Positions 17,949-25,981 of a stretch of 64,000 bases of DNA are shown here, one piece after another. The stretch is from Posidoniimonas polymericola (GTDB lineage Bacteria > Planctomycetota > Planctomycetia > Pirellulales > Lacipirellulaceae), in the NCBI RefSeq assembly GCF_007859935.1, contig NZ_SJPO01000006.1, forward strand, positions 124,001 to 188,000. Reading direction: 5' to 3'. The notes below the pieces were generated by a model, which worked only from the letters and a program-made list of their open reading frames with translations, made no database searches and had not been told where the DNA came from. The position numbers and the translations under genes were made by a program. How positions within the stretch are numbered: position 1 is the first letter of the stretch; each line of letters opens with the position of its first letter.

Positions 17949-19373
17949 CTACCCGGCCGGCAACTTTCGCGGCCGCCGTCGCCAGAACCAGCTTGCGGCG
18001 GCGAGCAGCGTGAGGGTCGCCGGCTCCGGGGCGGCAGTGGCCGCCGCCACGTCGCCCGCCAGCGTGAGCGACTCCCAGGTGGCGCCGTAGTTGGCCCGCC
18101 AGAGGTCGTAGTCGGCAGAGTCGACCAGGCCGTCGGCGTTGCCGTCGGCCAGCAGGTCGCCCGGGGTCCCTTGGGTAGATCGCCACACGATGTAGTCCGA
18201 CGCGTCGACGACGCCGTCGTCGTTGTAGTCGCCGGGTAGCGTGACAAACGGGTTGCTGAACAGGTCGGACGTCAGCAGCACGTCGTCGGTCAGCGTGCCG
18301 AGGAACGCCACGAGGTCGTCGACCTCCTGGTCGGTGAAGTTGAAGCGGACCGGGCGGCCGTTCGGCAGGGTGAGCACGCGGTCGAGGTTCGGGTTGTCCT
18401 GGATCTGGGTGCTGTAGAACCGCACCACCTCCTCGAGCGACTCGAAGCGGCCGTCGTGCATGTACGTTCCTCGCACCGCGACGTTCCGCAGCGAGGGGAC
18501 CTTGAACTCGCCGTCGCCGGCGCCCTCGTCCGTGCCGAGCTCCTCGTCCGACACCGGGTCGAGGCCGATGTTGTGCGTCGCCAAGGCGACCTGGGCGTTG
18601 GTGCCGTGGCAGCCGGCGCACGCGCCGGCGAATAGCTGGTGCCCCCGTTCTTCACTCACGTTGAGTGTGCCGGCAAAATCGGGCGGCCCGCGGCCGGTGA
18701 ACGCCTCGTCGTACTTCGAGCTGTACGACACCATCGACCGCACGAACTGCGACATCGCCAACGACATCCGCTCGCTGGTCACCTCCGGCGTGCCGAACGC
18801 CTGCTCGAACAGCTTGGGGTAGAAGTCGGTGGCGGCCAGCTTCTCCTCCAGGTCGCCGAGGTCCGTAACGCCCATCTCGACCGGGCTCTGGATCGGCTGC
18901 AGCACCTGGTGCTCGAGGGTCGGCGAGCGCTCGTCCCAGAAGAAGGCGCCATTGGAGTAGTAGCGGGAGTTGCCCAGCGCCATCGAGTTCCGGTCGGTCT
19001 GCTCCCCCTCGAAGCCGGTGCTCTTGGGCTCGGGGTCGGTGAATCCGTGCTGCTGCTGGTGGCACGAGGCGCACGCCGTGCCGTTGTTGTGCGACAGCCG
19101 CGGGTCGTAGAACAGCACGCGGCCGAGGGTCGCCCCGGCGTTGGTGATCGGGTTGTCGGCCGGCGTGCTGTCACGGGCGGAGATTAGGTCGCCGCTGGGC
19201 GTGCCGGCGCGGAAGTGCGCGGGCAGGTCGGTCTCGGCGTAGGCCACAAAGTCCGCCAGGTCGGTCGGCAGGGCCGGGACGCCGGCCGCCCCCGTCACGG
19301 AAGACTGGGCGTTCGCGTTGAGACTGCCCAACAGCCAAGCGGCGGCCAGGGCGACCAGTGTCGCGGTGCGCAT
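17949..19373 (-). CDS. Di-haem cytochrome c peroxidase (MauG/CcpA-like) with dockerin and PEP-CTERM tail
   Basis: This is a 474-residue exported protein. After a signal peptide (1-22) come two c-type haem sites, CASCH at 101-105 and CAGCH at 252-256, in a peroxidase framework (GRVLFYDPRLSHNNG, FKVPSLRNVAVRGTYMHDG). Residues 381-430 form a dockerin type I-like pair (GDYNDDGVVDASDYIVW and DGNADGLVDSADYDLWRAN) with Ca-binding Asp/Asn residues. Residues 448-470 are a PEP-CTERM signal: PEP, a hydrophobic helix, then RRRPRK. Such tails are recognised by exosortase, so the enzyme should end up in or outside the envelope. The start at 19373 is the last ATG before the signal peptide. Confidence 0.92.
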   Translation of the reverse strand: MRTATLVALAAAWLLGSLNANAQSSVTGAAGVPALPTDLADFVAYAETDLPAHFRAGTPSGDLISARDSTPADNPITNAGATLGRVLFYDPRLSHNNGTACASCHQQQHGFTDPEPKSTGFEGEQTDRNSMALGNSRYYSNGAFFWDERSPTLEHQVLQPIQSPVEMGVTDLGDLEEKLAATDFYPKLFEQAFGTPEVTSERMSLAMSQFVRSMVSYSSKYDEAFTGRGPPDFAGTLNVSEERGHQLFAGACAGCHGTNAQVALATHNIGLDPVSDEELGTDEGAGDGEFKVPSLRNVAVRGTYMHDGRFESLEEVVRFYSTQIQDNPNLDRVLTLPNGRPVRFNFTDQEVDDLVAFLGTLTDDVLLTSDLFSNPFVTLPGDYNDDGVVDASDYIVWRSTQGTPGDLLADGNADGLVDSADYDLWRANYGATWESLTLAGDVAAATAAPEPATLTLLAAASWFWRRRPRKLPAG

Positions 19374-19669
19374 GGTTTCGTTCTCTGTTCCAGCGGGCGG
19401 CGCCCCGGATTGCCGCCCTCGGCCGGACCCGCGTGCCACGCGTCCCGCCTGCGTAAGAATTGGTGAGTTGCCCTGACTCTCCAAACGCACGGGCCCGCGG
19501 CCGGTCTACACCTGCCCGCAGAAAAGGCCGCGTTTGCCGGGCACACCCCGTGTGCTAGCACGGCCATTTCCGCTCTGGCTACGATCGCCGGATCCGTGGT
19601 ACTTTCCCCTCCCCGCGTTGGGCATGGAGACGCCCGCCTTTCGACCGACCTTGCGACAAGGAGCCGAGC

Positions 19670-20701
19670 ATGGATGCTCACTGGACGACCCCCGCTGCGC
19701 ACGCGTGGCGGCGCTGCCGATTCCTGTTCGCCGCGGTGCTGCTAGGACTTAGCGGTCTAGCGCCGCCCGCCGCCGACGCGGCCGTCTACCGGACCGACAA
19801 CTTTGTGGTCTACGCCCAGACCAACCAGCTCGCCCAGGAGATCGGCCTCTCCGCCGAGAAGTGGCGGAAGAAGCTCGCCATCGAGTGGCTCGGCAAGGAG
19901 ATGCCGCACTGGGCAGAACCGTGCCCGATCAAGACCAAAGTCTCGCCCCGCTTGGGCGCCGGCGGCGCGACCAGCTTCCTGTTCGACCGCGGCGAGGTCT
20001 ACGGCTGGGAGATGAACGTGCAGGGGAGCCGCGAGCGGGTGCTCGACAGCGTCCTGCCGCACGAGATCACCCACACCGTGTTCGCCAGCCACTTCCGCCG
20101 GCCGCTGCCGCGCTGGGCCGACGAGGGAGCCTGCACCACGGTCGAGCACAAGAGCGAGATCGCCGTACAGGAACGCCTGCTGATCAAGTTCCTCAAGACC
20201 GGCAAGGGCATCCCGTTCGACAAGATGTTCGAGATGAAAGAGTACCCGCCGGACGTCATGCCGCTGTACTCGCAGGGGCACTCGCTGACGCAGTTCCTGA
20301 TCGAGCGCCGCGGCAAGGCCGCCTTCCTCGAGTTCATCGCCGACGGCATGCAGGACGAGAACTGGCAGCGGGCCATCCGCACCCACTACGGCAACGAGGG
20401 GCTGCTCGACCTGCAGGCTACCTGGCTCGGCTGGGTCAAGGACGGCCGGCCGCGGCTCGCCATGGAGCCCGACCCACGGGCGATCGCCGGCAACGCGTCG
20501 CAGCAGACCGGCGGCGTCCGGCTCGCGTCCAACACGACGCCGATCACGCCCGCCAAGCCCGCTACCGCGTCGTCGGGCGACTCGGTCTACGCCAAGCTGA
20601 ACCGCACGCCGCGGACCGCCAACAGCGCGTCGACTAGCGGCGCCGCAGCCAGCCGCGCGTCGGTGTACGACTCGCGGTCGCACGACATCATCCGCAGGTA
20701 G
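19670..20701 (+). CDS. Secreted gluzincin-type metallopeptidase-like protein
   Basis: This 343-residue protein starts at an ATG preceded by AAGGAG and has a signal peptide (about 1-37). The zinc motif HEITH is at 131-135, and WADEG at 149-153 supplies the third ligand (Glu152) as in the MA clan of metallopeptidases. A helical C-terminal part follows, and the tail after about residue 265 is low-complexity (Ser/Thr/Ala). Related proteins are usually annotated only as peptidase MA-like; the substrate is unknown. A small lipoprotein gene follows after 18 bp. Confidence 0.78.
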   Translation: MDAHWTTPAAHAWRRCRFLFAAVLLGLSGLAPPAADAAVYRTDNFVVYAQTNQLAQEIGLSAEKWRKKLAIEWLGKEMPHWAEPCPIKTKVSPRLGAGGATSFLFDRGEVYGWEMNVQGSRERVLDSVLPHEITHTVFASHFRRPLPRWADEGACTTVEHKSEIAVQERLLIKFLKTGKGIPFDKMFEMKEYPPDVMPLYSQGHSLTQFLIERRGKAAFLEFIADGMQDENWQRAIRTHYGNEGLLDLQATWLGWVKDGRPRLAMEPDPRAIAGNASQQTGGVRLASNTTPITPAKPATASSGDSVYAKLNRTPRTANSASTSGAAASRASVYDSRSHDIIRR

Positions 20702-20719
20702 ACCAGCTTGAGACCTATC

Positions 20720-20926
20720 ATGCGGAGACCCTTGGCAACCCTGACGCTGCTCGCCCTTGCGGCCGGTGGCTGCCGGGCGACTTTGCCCCGGCTGCTCGGC
20801 CGGCCGATGCCGGGGCCCGGCGCATCGCTGAGCGCTGTCGAGCAGTTCCAGCAACACCAGGCGCAGATCGACGCCTACAAGGTGTACGAGCAGTACGAGC
20901 CGCGCGTCGCCGCCGCGCCGCGGTAG
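20720..20926 (+). CDS. Small putative lipoprotein, 68 aa
   Basis: This short protein has a signal peptide with a lipobox-like LAAGGC (Cys18), so the mature form would be about 51 residues. Only a helical segment (LSAVEQFQQHQAQIDAYKVYEQYEP) is visible after it. It lies 18 bp downstream of the metallopeptidase gene on the same strand and may be co-expressed. No family is recognised; the small size keeps the call tentative. Confidence 0.5.
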   Translation: MRRPLATLTLLALAAGGCRATLPRLLGRPMPGPGASLSAVEQFQQHQAQIDAYKVYEQYEPRVAAAPR

Positions 20927-20933
20927 CCCCAGA

Positions 20934-23291
20934 TTACTTGTCGTCCGGCAAGGCAATCTCGGCCGCGAACACCAGCCCTGGGTCGCCCCGCTCGGCGAGC
21001 GTACCCGCCAGCGTGCCGATCGTTCGTGGCACGACCGCGTCGAAAACCGTGCGTCCGTCGACGACCACCGTCACTGGCTCGTCGAGGTCGAGCATCGCGT
21101 CGGACAGCCGGACCCGCAGGGCGGGCGCCTCGTTTGGCTCGACCGTGATCTGCTGGCCCTTCTGCTCGGCCGTGACCAGAGCGCCCTGCTTTGGGGTGTC
21201 GGTCGCCAGCCAGTAGAACTGCTGGTGAAGCACGTCGTCCTGCTTCCACACCACGCGGTCGGGCGTTGGGTTGCGTCGCTGTTGGCTCATCCAGGGCACG
21301 GCCGACGCGTCCTCGCGGTCCATCCAGTGCCCCTTGTCGGGGTAGATGGTCACCTGGTGCTTGTAGCCGTCCGGGTCCTCTGCGGCCAGCTTGTCGAGCC
21401 TGTCGCCCCACTCCTTGGCGACCTGGTTGCGGTCGTAGGCCGCGTCGTTGCCCCCCATGTAGATCGCGAAGCCGATGTTCCGTAGCCCCAGCGGCGAGGC
21501 GTCGTTCGGGTGACCCGCCATCATCGCCGCCGCCGCCAGCCGGTCCGCCATCCGCGGCGCGAGCTGGTACGCGCCGTCGCCGCCGGCCGAGTAGCCCATT
21601 AGGTACACGCGGTCGGGGTCGACCGACTCGAGCACGATCAGGTCCTCGATTAGCCGCGCAAACATCCGGTCGATGTGCTCCTGGTGCCACAGGTCCCACG
21701 TGTTGGTTGGCGCCCGCGGCGCGAGGTAGACCCCCTCGGCGGGCTCGTACAGGTGCTGCTGGTTGCGGTACTGCTGATCGTTGACCGCCGCCGGCGCGCC
21801 ACCGCCGCCGTGCATCGAGATGAACAGCCGCCGCCCGGCCTTCGGCTGGCGGCCGAAGGTCTGGTAGAAGAACGGCATCTTGCGGTCGCCATCGACGATC
21901 ACGCGGTCCTTGATCTCTTGACTGCGCTCATTGCGGATCCGCTCAGCGTGGTCGGCCCACAGCAGCTTCTTGGCCGACTCGGCCTGCTTGCGAGAGAGTG
22001 GCGCGTCGGCAAACGCCTGCTCGGCCAGCGCTGGCCGCTCGCCGGCGGGCTTCTCGAGCCATCGGCGGAGCGCCCGCACGGGTTTGTCGCCCGAAACGCT
22101 TTGCTGGCTCTTCGGTTCGTCTGCCGGCGCTGGAGCGGCCGCGTGCAGCGTGAAGAGCTGCTCCCGGTCACCGACCGTCAGCTCGGCGTCTACGTCCGCC
22201 TCGCCAATCGAAACCTTGGCCGTGTAGGGCTTGCCTCGCTCAACGACGAAGCTGAGGTGGTCGTTGGCGTCGAACCGTTCGTCGCGGGTCTCGCCTTCGC
22301 CAACGACCTGCTGTTCACTGTCGACAAGCCGCACGCCACAGGCGAGCCGCTCGCCCGCCGCGTTGAGCACCTGCAGCCGGGCGTAGCCCTGTTCGCCGCT
22401 CAAGTCTGACGCCTTGGCTTTCGTGTAGCGGTCGGTGACGTTGGTCGCCCAGACGTAGTCGATCGAGCGGTCCCACACGCACGGGAACGTCAGCGGCGTG
22501 CGGGCGAAGCTCGCCGCGTAGACCGCGTAGCGGGGCGTGTCGCGTTTGGCGAGCGCCGCCCGGCCGGTGAACCAGCCCTCGTCGAGCCGCATGCCGGTCG
22601 GCTCGGCCGCGCCGGTGAACCGCCAGCCGTCGTCCCACACCTCGACCCACGAGTGGTTGCCGCTGTGGTCTGACCAGAGCGGCACGCCAACAAACCGGGC
22701 CGGCACGCCGACCGCGCGGCACGCGTCGATCAGGATGACCGAGAGCCCGGTGCACGAGGCGAGGCCGCTCTCGGTCGACTCGTACGGGCTCTGGTCGGCC
22801 TTCGCCCGCTTGGTCGAGTAGCGGACCCCGAGCAGCTTGAACACCTGGTTGTTGAGCACCGTTGCGGCCTCACCGGCAGACTTCGAGTCGGCCACCAGCG
22901 GCTTGAGCCGAGCATAGAAGTCGGCCCGCCAGCGGTCCCGCCGCTCGTTCACGCACGCGTAGGGGAGCACGTAGTTGAGGAAGGTCGCCTCATCGACCTC
23001 GGCGCGCCACGGCGCCTCGCGCCACGCCTGGTAGGCGAGCTTAGTATTCTCGAGCAGGTACTCGGCCGAAAGTGACCGAAGGTCACGCTCGGGCATGTTC
23101 TCGATCAAAAACCGCACGCCGGCGGCCTGATCGGCCGGCGCCGCGTCGAGCGCCTTCTGAAGCTGACCGGCGCTGTCCCCCGCAGCAGCCAGGGCCGCCT
23201 CGAGCCGGGCGTCATCGGCGGTGGCCAATCCGCAACTCGTCAGCGCGGCCGCCAACAACAAGGGCGCCAGCCCGAAGAATCTCTGCACCAT
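20934..23291 (-). CDS. Lipoprotein with transglutaminase-like and alpha/beta-hydrolase domains
   Basis: This is a 785-residue fusion. The N-terminus has a lipobox (LTSC, Cys20). A transglutaminase-like domain occupies about 140-240 with the catalytic triad candidates Cys180 (ASCTGLS), His213 (GNHSWVEVWDDGW) and Asp220 or 221. An Ig-like linker follows (about 300-385). From about 470 there is an alpha/beta-hydrolase of the PHB-depolymerase/esterase type: oxyanion HGGGG at 494-498, nucleophile elbow GYSAGG with Ser568, and a late His in KGHWMD. Both active sites look complete. It probably acts at the envelope on peptides or polymers, but the substrate is unknown. Confidence 0.88.
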   Translation of the reverse strand: MVQRFFGLAPLLLAAALTSCGLATADDARLEAALAAAGDSAGQLQKALDAAPADQAAGVRFLIENMPERDLRSLSAEYLLENTKLAYQAWREAPWRAEVDEATFLNYVLPYACVNERRDRWRADFYARLKPLVADSKSAGEAATVLNNQVFKLLGVRYSTKRAKADQSPYESTESGLASCTGLSVILIDACRAVGVPARFVGVPLWSDHSGNHSWVEVWDDGWRFTGAAEPTGMRLDEGWFTGRAALAKRDTPRYAVYAASFARTPLTFPCVWDRSIDYVWATNVTDRYTKAKASDLSGEQGYARLQVLNAAGERLACGVRLVDSEQQVVGEGETRDERFDANDHLSFVVERGKPYTAKVSIGEADVDAELTVGDREQLFTLHAAAPAPADEPKSQQSVSGDKPVRALRRWLEKPAGERPALAEQAFADAPLSRKQAESAKKLLWADHAERIRNERSQEIKDRVIVDGDRKMPFFYQTFGRQPKAGRRLFISMHGGGGAPAAVNDQQYRNQQHLYEPAEGVYLAPRAPTNTWDLWHQEHIDRMFARLIEDLIVLESVDPDRVYLMGYSAGGDGAYQLAPRMADRLAAAAMMAGHPNDASPLGLRNIGFAIYMGGNDAAYDRNQVAKEWGDRLDKLAAEDPDGYKHQVTIYPDKGHWMDREDASAVPWMSQQRRNPTPDRVVWKQDDVLHQQFYWLATDTPKQGALVTAEQKGQQITVEPNEAPALRVRLSDAMLDLDEPVTVVVDGRTVFDAVVPRTIGTLAGTLAERGDPGLVFAAEIALPDDK

Positions 23292-23444
23292 CGATTGCCT
23301 GCTCTCTGCCTAGGGTTCGCGCCTTGGAACAATGGGTTCCAGCTTAGCGAACCGGCGGGGGCGAATCCAATCGTGGAGCGAAGTGTTCGGAACCGAGCCA
23401 GCCGGCGAGAGTTCCGGACAGCAATTGGAATGCGCAGACCCGAG

Positions 23445-23631
23445 CACCAGCCCCGAAGGGGCGCGCTACCGCAGCCCAGGGCATCGCCCTGGGATTGCGG
23501 ACGGCATCATCCAACCAAAGCCCCAACTGGGGCGCTACCGAAACTAGCGCGGCCTTTCAGGCCTCGATGGGGTCACACCAACGGTGACCCAGGGCTGCGC
23601 CCTGGGCTGGAGTAGATTGCCCCTTCAGGGC
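23445..23631. repeat. Dispersed hairpin-cluster repeat of planctomycete type
   Basis: Six short palindromes follow each other: CCCCGAAGGGG (23451), CCCAGGGCATCGCCCTGGG (23475), CCCCAACTGGGG (23521), GCCTTTCAGGC (23552), CCCAGGGCTGCGCCCTGGG (23588) and GCCCCTTCAGGGC (23619). The phrases around them resemble an intergenic repeat I recall from planctomycete and verrucomicrobial genomes; the copy number in this genome cannot be seen from here. Confidence 0.75.
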
Positions 23632-23797
23632 AAGTGTCGCAACGTTTGGACAGACACGCTGCAGGGCGACACAGGCAAACGAAAATGGCTGCATGCCTGA
23701 TTATTCTCCATCCAAAAACTTGGCGAATTCTTGATTACCATTCCGAAGTCTTCGCACTCGAGAACTCTGCGTTGTGTAATGGCTTCGCTCACCAAAA

Positions 23798-23818
23798 CCG
23801 GGGGCTAACGCCCGGCGG
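23798..23818. repeat. CCGGGGGCTAACGCCCGG hairpin element
   Basis: A short GC-rich palindrome around CTAA, followed by CGGCTGA, resembles another widespread planctomycete intergenic element. It lies 167 bp from the hairpin cluster. Confidence 0.55.
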
Positions 23819-23952
23819 CTGACGGGCGGAAACTGCCTCTGCGAATCCATCGTTCTCGCTGGATTGTTGTAGCGACGCGCCCCCGGGCGCGGTCCAATAG
23901 AGGTCCGCTGCGGGCCCTCCGCAGACCGGGTGGCGACGCGGGCTGGGTCTCA

Positions 23953-24111
23953 TTTTTGTCCGCGTCGGCGTGCACAATCGGACAAAAGCCGCCGGGCGCG
24001 GGCGAGGCTACTCGTGGCAACCGGTTCAACACAAACGACTTACGGCGAGCGACGCCCGAAACGGGCCCCGACTTTTGTCCCTACAAATCGTTATCGGAAT
24101 TGAGGACAAAA
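23953..24111. repeat. Two copies of a TTTTGTCC...GGACAAAA inverted repeat
   Basis: Copy 1 has arms at 23954-23961 and 23980-23987; copy 2 has arms at 24073-24080 and 24104-24111. The arms are perfect 8-mers, the loops differ (18 and 23 bases), and both right arms continue with AGCCG and a CCGGG stretch. The second lies 33 bp from the 3' end of cdsA. Confidence 0.75.
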
Positions 24112-24143
24112 GCCGGCCGGGACGAAACTCAGGCGGCGGCCGA

Positions 24144-25103
24144 TCAGATCGCGTCGAGCAGCCGGCGGCTGAAGTGGTAGAACACCGGAGCCGCGAAGCA
24201 GAGGGCGTCGATCCGGTCGAGCACGCCGCCGTGGCCCTCGATTAGGGTGCCGTAGTCGCGGACGCCGCGGTCGCGTTTGATGGCGCTCATGGTCATCGCG
24301 CCCGCGAAGCCCATCACCGAGATCAGCATCGAAGTAATGCCGGCGTGCCACAGCTCGTGATAGGGGGCGAAGATGCCGAGCACCATGCCGAGCAGGCCGG
24401 TCGTGGCCGCGCCGCCGAGGAAGCCCTCCCAGGTGCGGCTGTTGTTGATCTCCGGCGCGATCACGTTGCGGCCGTACAGGCGGCTCCAGGCGAACTGGAC
24501 CGCCTCGCTGAGGATGACCATCGTGACAAAGAAGAACAAGAGCCGCGCGGTGTCGCTCTGGTCGAGGGGATTGGTGACGCCGCTCTTTGACTTGAGGTAC
24601 AAGAGCGCCGGCGCGAAGCTCAAACAGTAGACGCAGATCAACAGGCCCGACTGGATCTTGGCGACCCGCTCGAGGAAACGGCGGGGGTCGCCGGCGATGG
24701 CGACCCGCAGCGGGATGAACAGGAACGCGTACACCGGGATGAACACGCTGTAGAGCTGGTAGTTGTCGTAGGCGACCAGCACGTACTGCAGCGGCGCGAA
24801 CAGGAAGAACACCCAGAACAGCGCGCGGTGGTCCGACAGCCGGGTCGGCGTGAGCGTGATAAACTCACGCAGCGCCCAGAAGCTGAGGCCGAAGAACACG
24901 AACACCGTCAGCGGGCGGCTGAGGAACGCCACCGGCAGCAGGCAGCAGATGATCCACCACGCGCGCAGCCGGCCGTTGAAGGCCTCGACCGCGGCCGGGT
25001 TGAGGCCCAGGTTCGGCTGCCGCTGCAGGATGCGGCCAATGAGCGTCGCGATGGCCAGCAGCGTGACCACGGTCGCGGCGAGTGCCCAGTTGTAAGGGTC
25101 CAT
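24144..25103 (-). CDS. cdsA: Phosphatidate cytidylyltransferase
   Basis: CdsA makes CDP-diacylglycerol from phosphatidate and CTP in the inner membrane. The 319-residue protein has about eight predicted membrane helices. Near the C-terminus it has the family signature region (SAIKRDRGVRDYG, then GHGGVLDRIDAL) with the metal-binding aspartates; NSRTWEGFLGG is also typical. The plsC gene lies upstream on the same strand, so phosphatidate synthesis and activation are paired. The 118-bp gap between them holds an inverted repeat. Confidence 0.95.
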   Translation of the reverse strand: MDPYNWALAATVVTLLAIATLIGRILQRQPNLGLNPAAVEAFNGRLRAWWIICCLLPVAFLSRPLTVFVFFGLSFWALREFITLTPTRLSDHRALFWVFFLFAPLQYVLVAYDNYQLYSVFIPVYAFLFIPLRVAIAGDPRRFLERVAKIQSGLLICVYCLSFAPALLYLKSKSGVTNPLDQSDTARLLFFFVTMVILSEAVQFAWSRLYGRNVIAPEINNSRTWEGFLGGAATTGLLGMVLGIFAPYHELWHAGITSMLISVMGFAGAMTMSAIKRDRGVRDYGTLIEGHGGVLDRIDALCFAAPVFYHFSRRLLDAI

Positions 25104-25130
25104 GGTTCTTGCTTAGCGGGGGCGGTTAAT

Positions 25131-25218
25131 TGCAGATTTCGGATTGGGGATTGCGGATTCTTTGGGAGCCAGTACTTCACAAGAGCAATCCGAAATCCCA
25201 AATCCACAATCCGCAATC
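25131..25218. repeat. GGATTG-rich inverted repeat between plsC and cdsA
   Basis: The left arm (25131-25160) contains GATTTCGGATTG and GATTGCGGATT; the right arm (25185-25218) contains CAATCCGAAATC and AATCCGCAATC, so the two can pair over 12-bp blocks. The ATTCGGATTGCGGATT vocabulary resembles dispersed intergenic repeats of planctomycetes. It may act as a transcript-processing or partial-termination element. Confidence 0.65.
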
Positions 25219-25221
25219 AGT

Positions 25222-25839
25222 TCATTCTTCGTCGACATCAAACCGGCTTAGTTTCATCACGGCGTCGCGGGCGCGGGCGAGGAAGTCGTTCTTCCCCTCG
25301 CCGTCCTCGAGCCAGATCGGGGGGCCGAACGTGCAGCTCGAGAGCAGCGGGACCGGCAGGTACTCTTCGCGGGGGAGGACGCGGTTCATGTTGTTGAGGT
25401 AGACCGGCACCAGCTCGAGGTCGGGGCGCTTCTTGGCCAGGTAGTAGAGGCCGCTCTTGAACTCGCCGACCCGTTCGCCCGACTGGCGGCCCCCTTCGGG
25501 GAACAGGATCACCGAGAACTCGTGGCCCATCTGATCGAGCATCAGCTGGATCGGGCTCTGGTGGACCTTGATCGCCTTGCGGTCGATCAGCATCGCGTTG
25601 TAAACCTTGGCCAGCCGCGGTCGGATCCAGCCCTTGCTCCAGTAGTCCTTGGCGGCGACCGGGCGGGTCAGCCGGCGGACGCGGTAGGGGAGGGCGGACC
25701 AGACCAGGATGACGTCGATGTGGCTGGTGTGGTTGGCGAAGTAGACCCGCTGGCACGTGTCGGGCTGGCAATCGACCCAGCGCACGCTGACCCCGCTGAG
25801 GAATCGGGCCAGCAGGGTGAGCGCAGTCTCGGTGATCAT
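25222..25839 (-). CDS. 1-acyl-sn-glycerol-3-phosphate acyltransferase (PlsC family)
   Basis: This 205-residue acyltransferase has the catalytic NHTSHID (HX4D) at 36-42 and FPEGGR, a variant of the usual FPEGTR. Further blocks are AKDYWSKGW and VPVYLNNMNRVLP. It would acylate lysophosphatidate, feeding the adjacent CdsA. I use the ATG at 25839, which gives a normal N-terminus; a TTG at 25899 is possible but weak. The exact acceptor could differ, since the family also includes ornithine-lipid and other acyltransferases. Confidence 0.88.
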   Translation of the reverse strand: MITETALTLLARFLSGVSVRWVDCQPDTCQRVYFANHTSHIDVILVWSALPYRVRRLTRPVAAKDYWSKGWIRPRLAKVYNAMLIDRKAIKVHQSPIQLMLDQMGHEFSVILFPEGGRQSGERVGEFKSGLYYLAKKRPDLELVPVYLNNMNRVLPREEYLPVPLLSSCTFGPPIWLEDGEGKNDFLARARDAVMKLSRFDVDEE

Positions 25840-25981
25840 CGGTGGGGTCAGTCGCGGCCGCGTCGTGAGCGACGAGGCCAACAGAACGCCGCTGTACAAA
25901 CAGCGTCAACTAGCAGCGTCATACAGAACTGGGGCCGCTCCGCACGGCCCGATCCCCCATTATGACCGCAGAACCGCCGCG

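Larger units (their letters stand above)
23292..24143. other. Repeat-rich intergenic region (852 bp)
   Basis: No gene is supported here. The region holds a cluster of short hairpins, a second hairpin element and a pair of TTTTGTCC/GGACAAAA inverted repeats (listed separately), with an AT-richer stretch near 23690-23790. Open frames across it are artefacts of the repeats. Confidence 0.65.

Noticed and set aside
23295..23615. Small frame across the repeat cluster
   Set aside because: Its peptide merely translates the hairpin repeat; such frames are known false genes in this type of DNA.
23445..24111. CRISPR array in the repeat-rich gap
   Set aside because: The repeated palindromes differ from each other, spacing is irregular and no cas gene is near.
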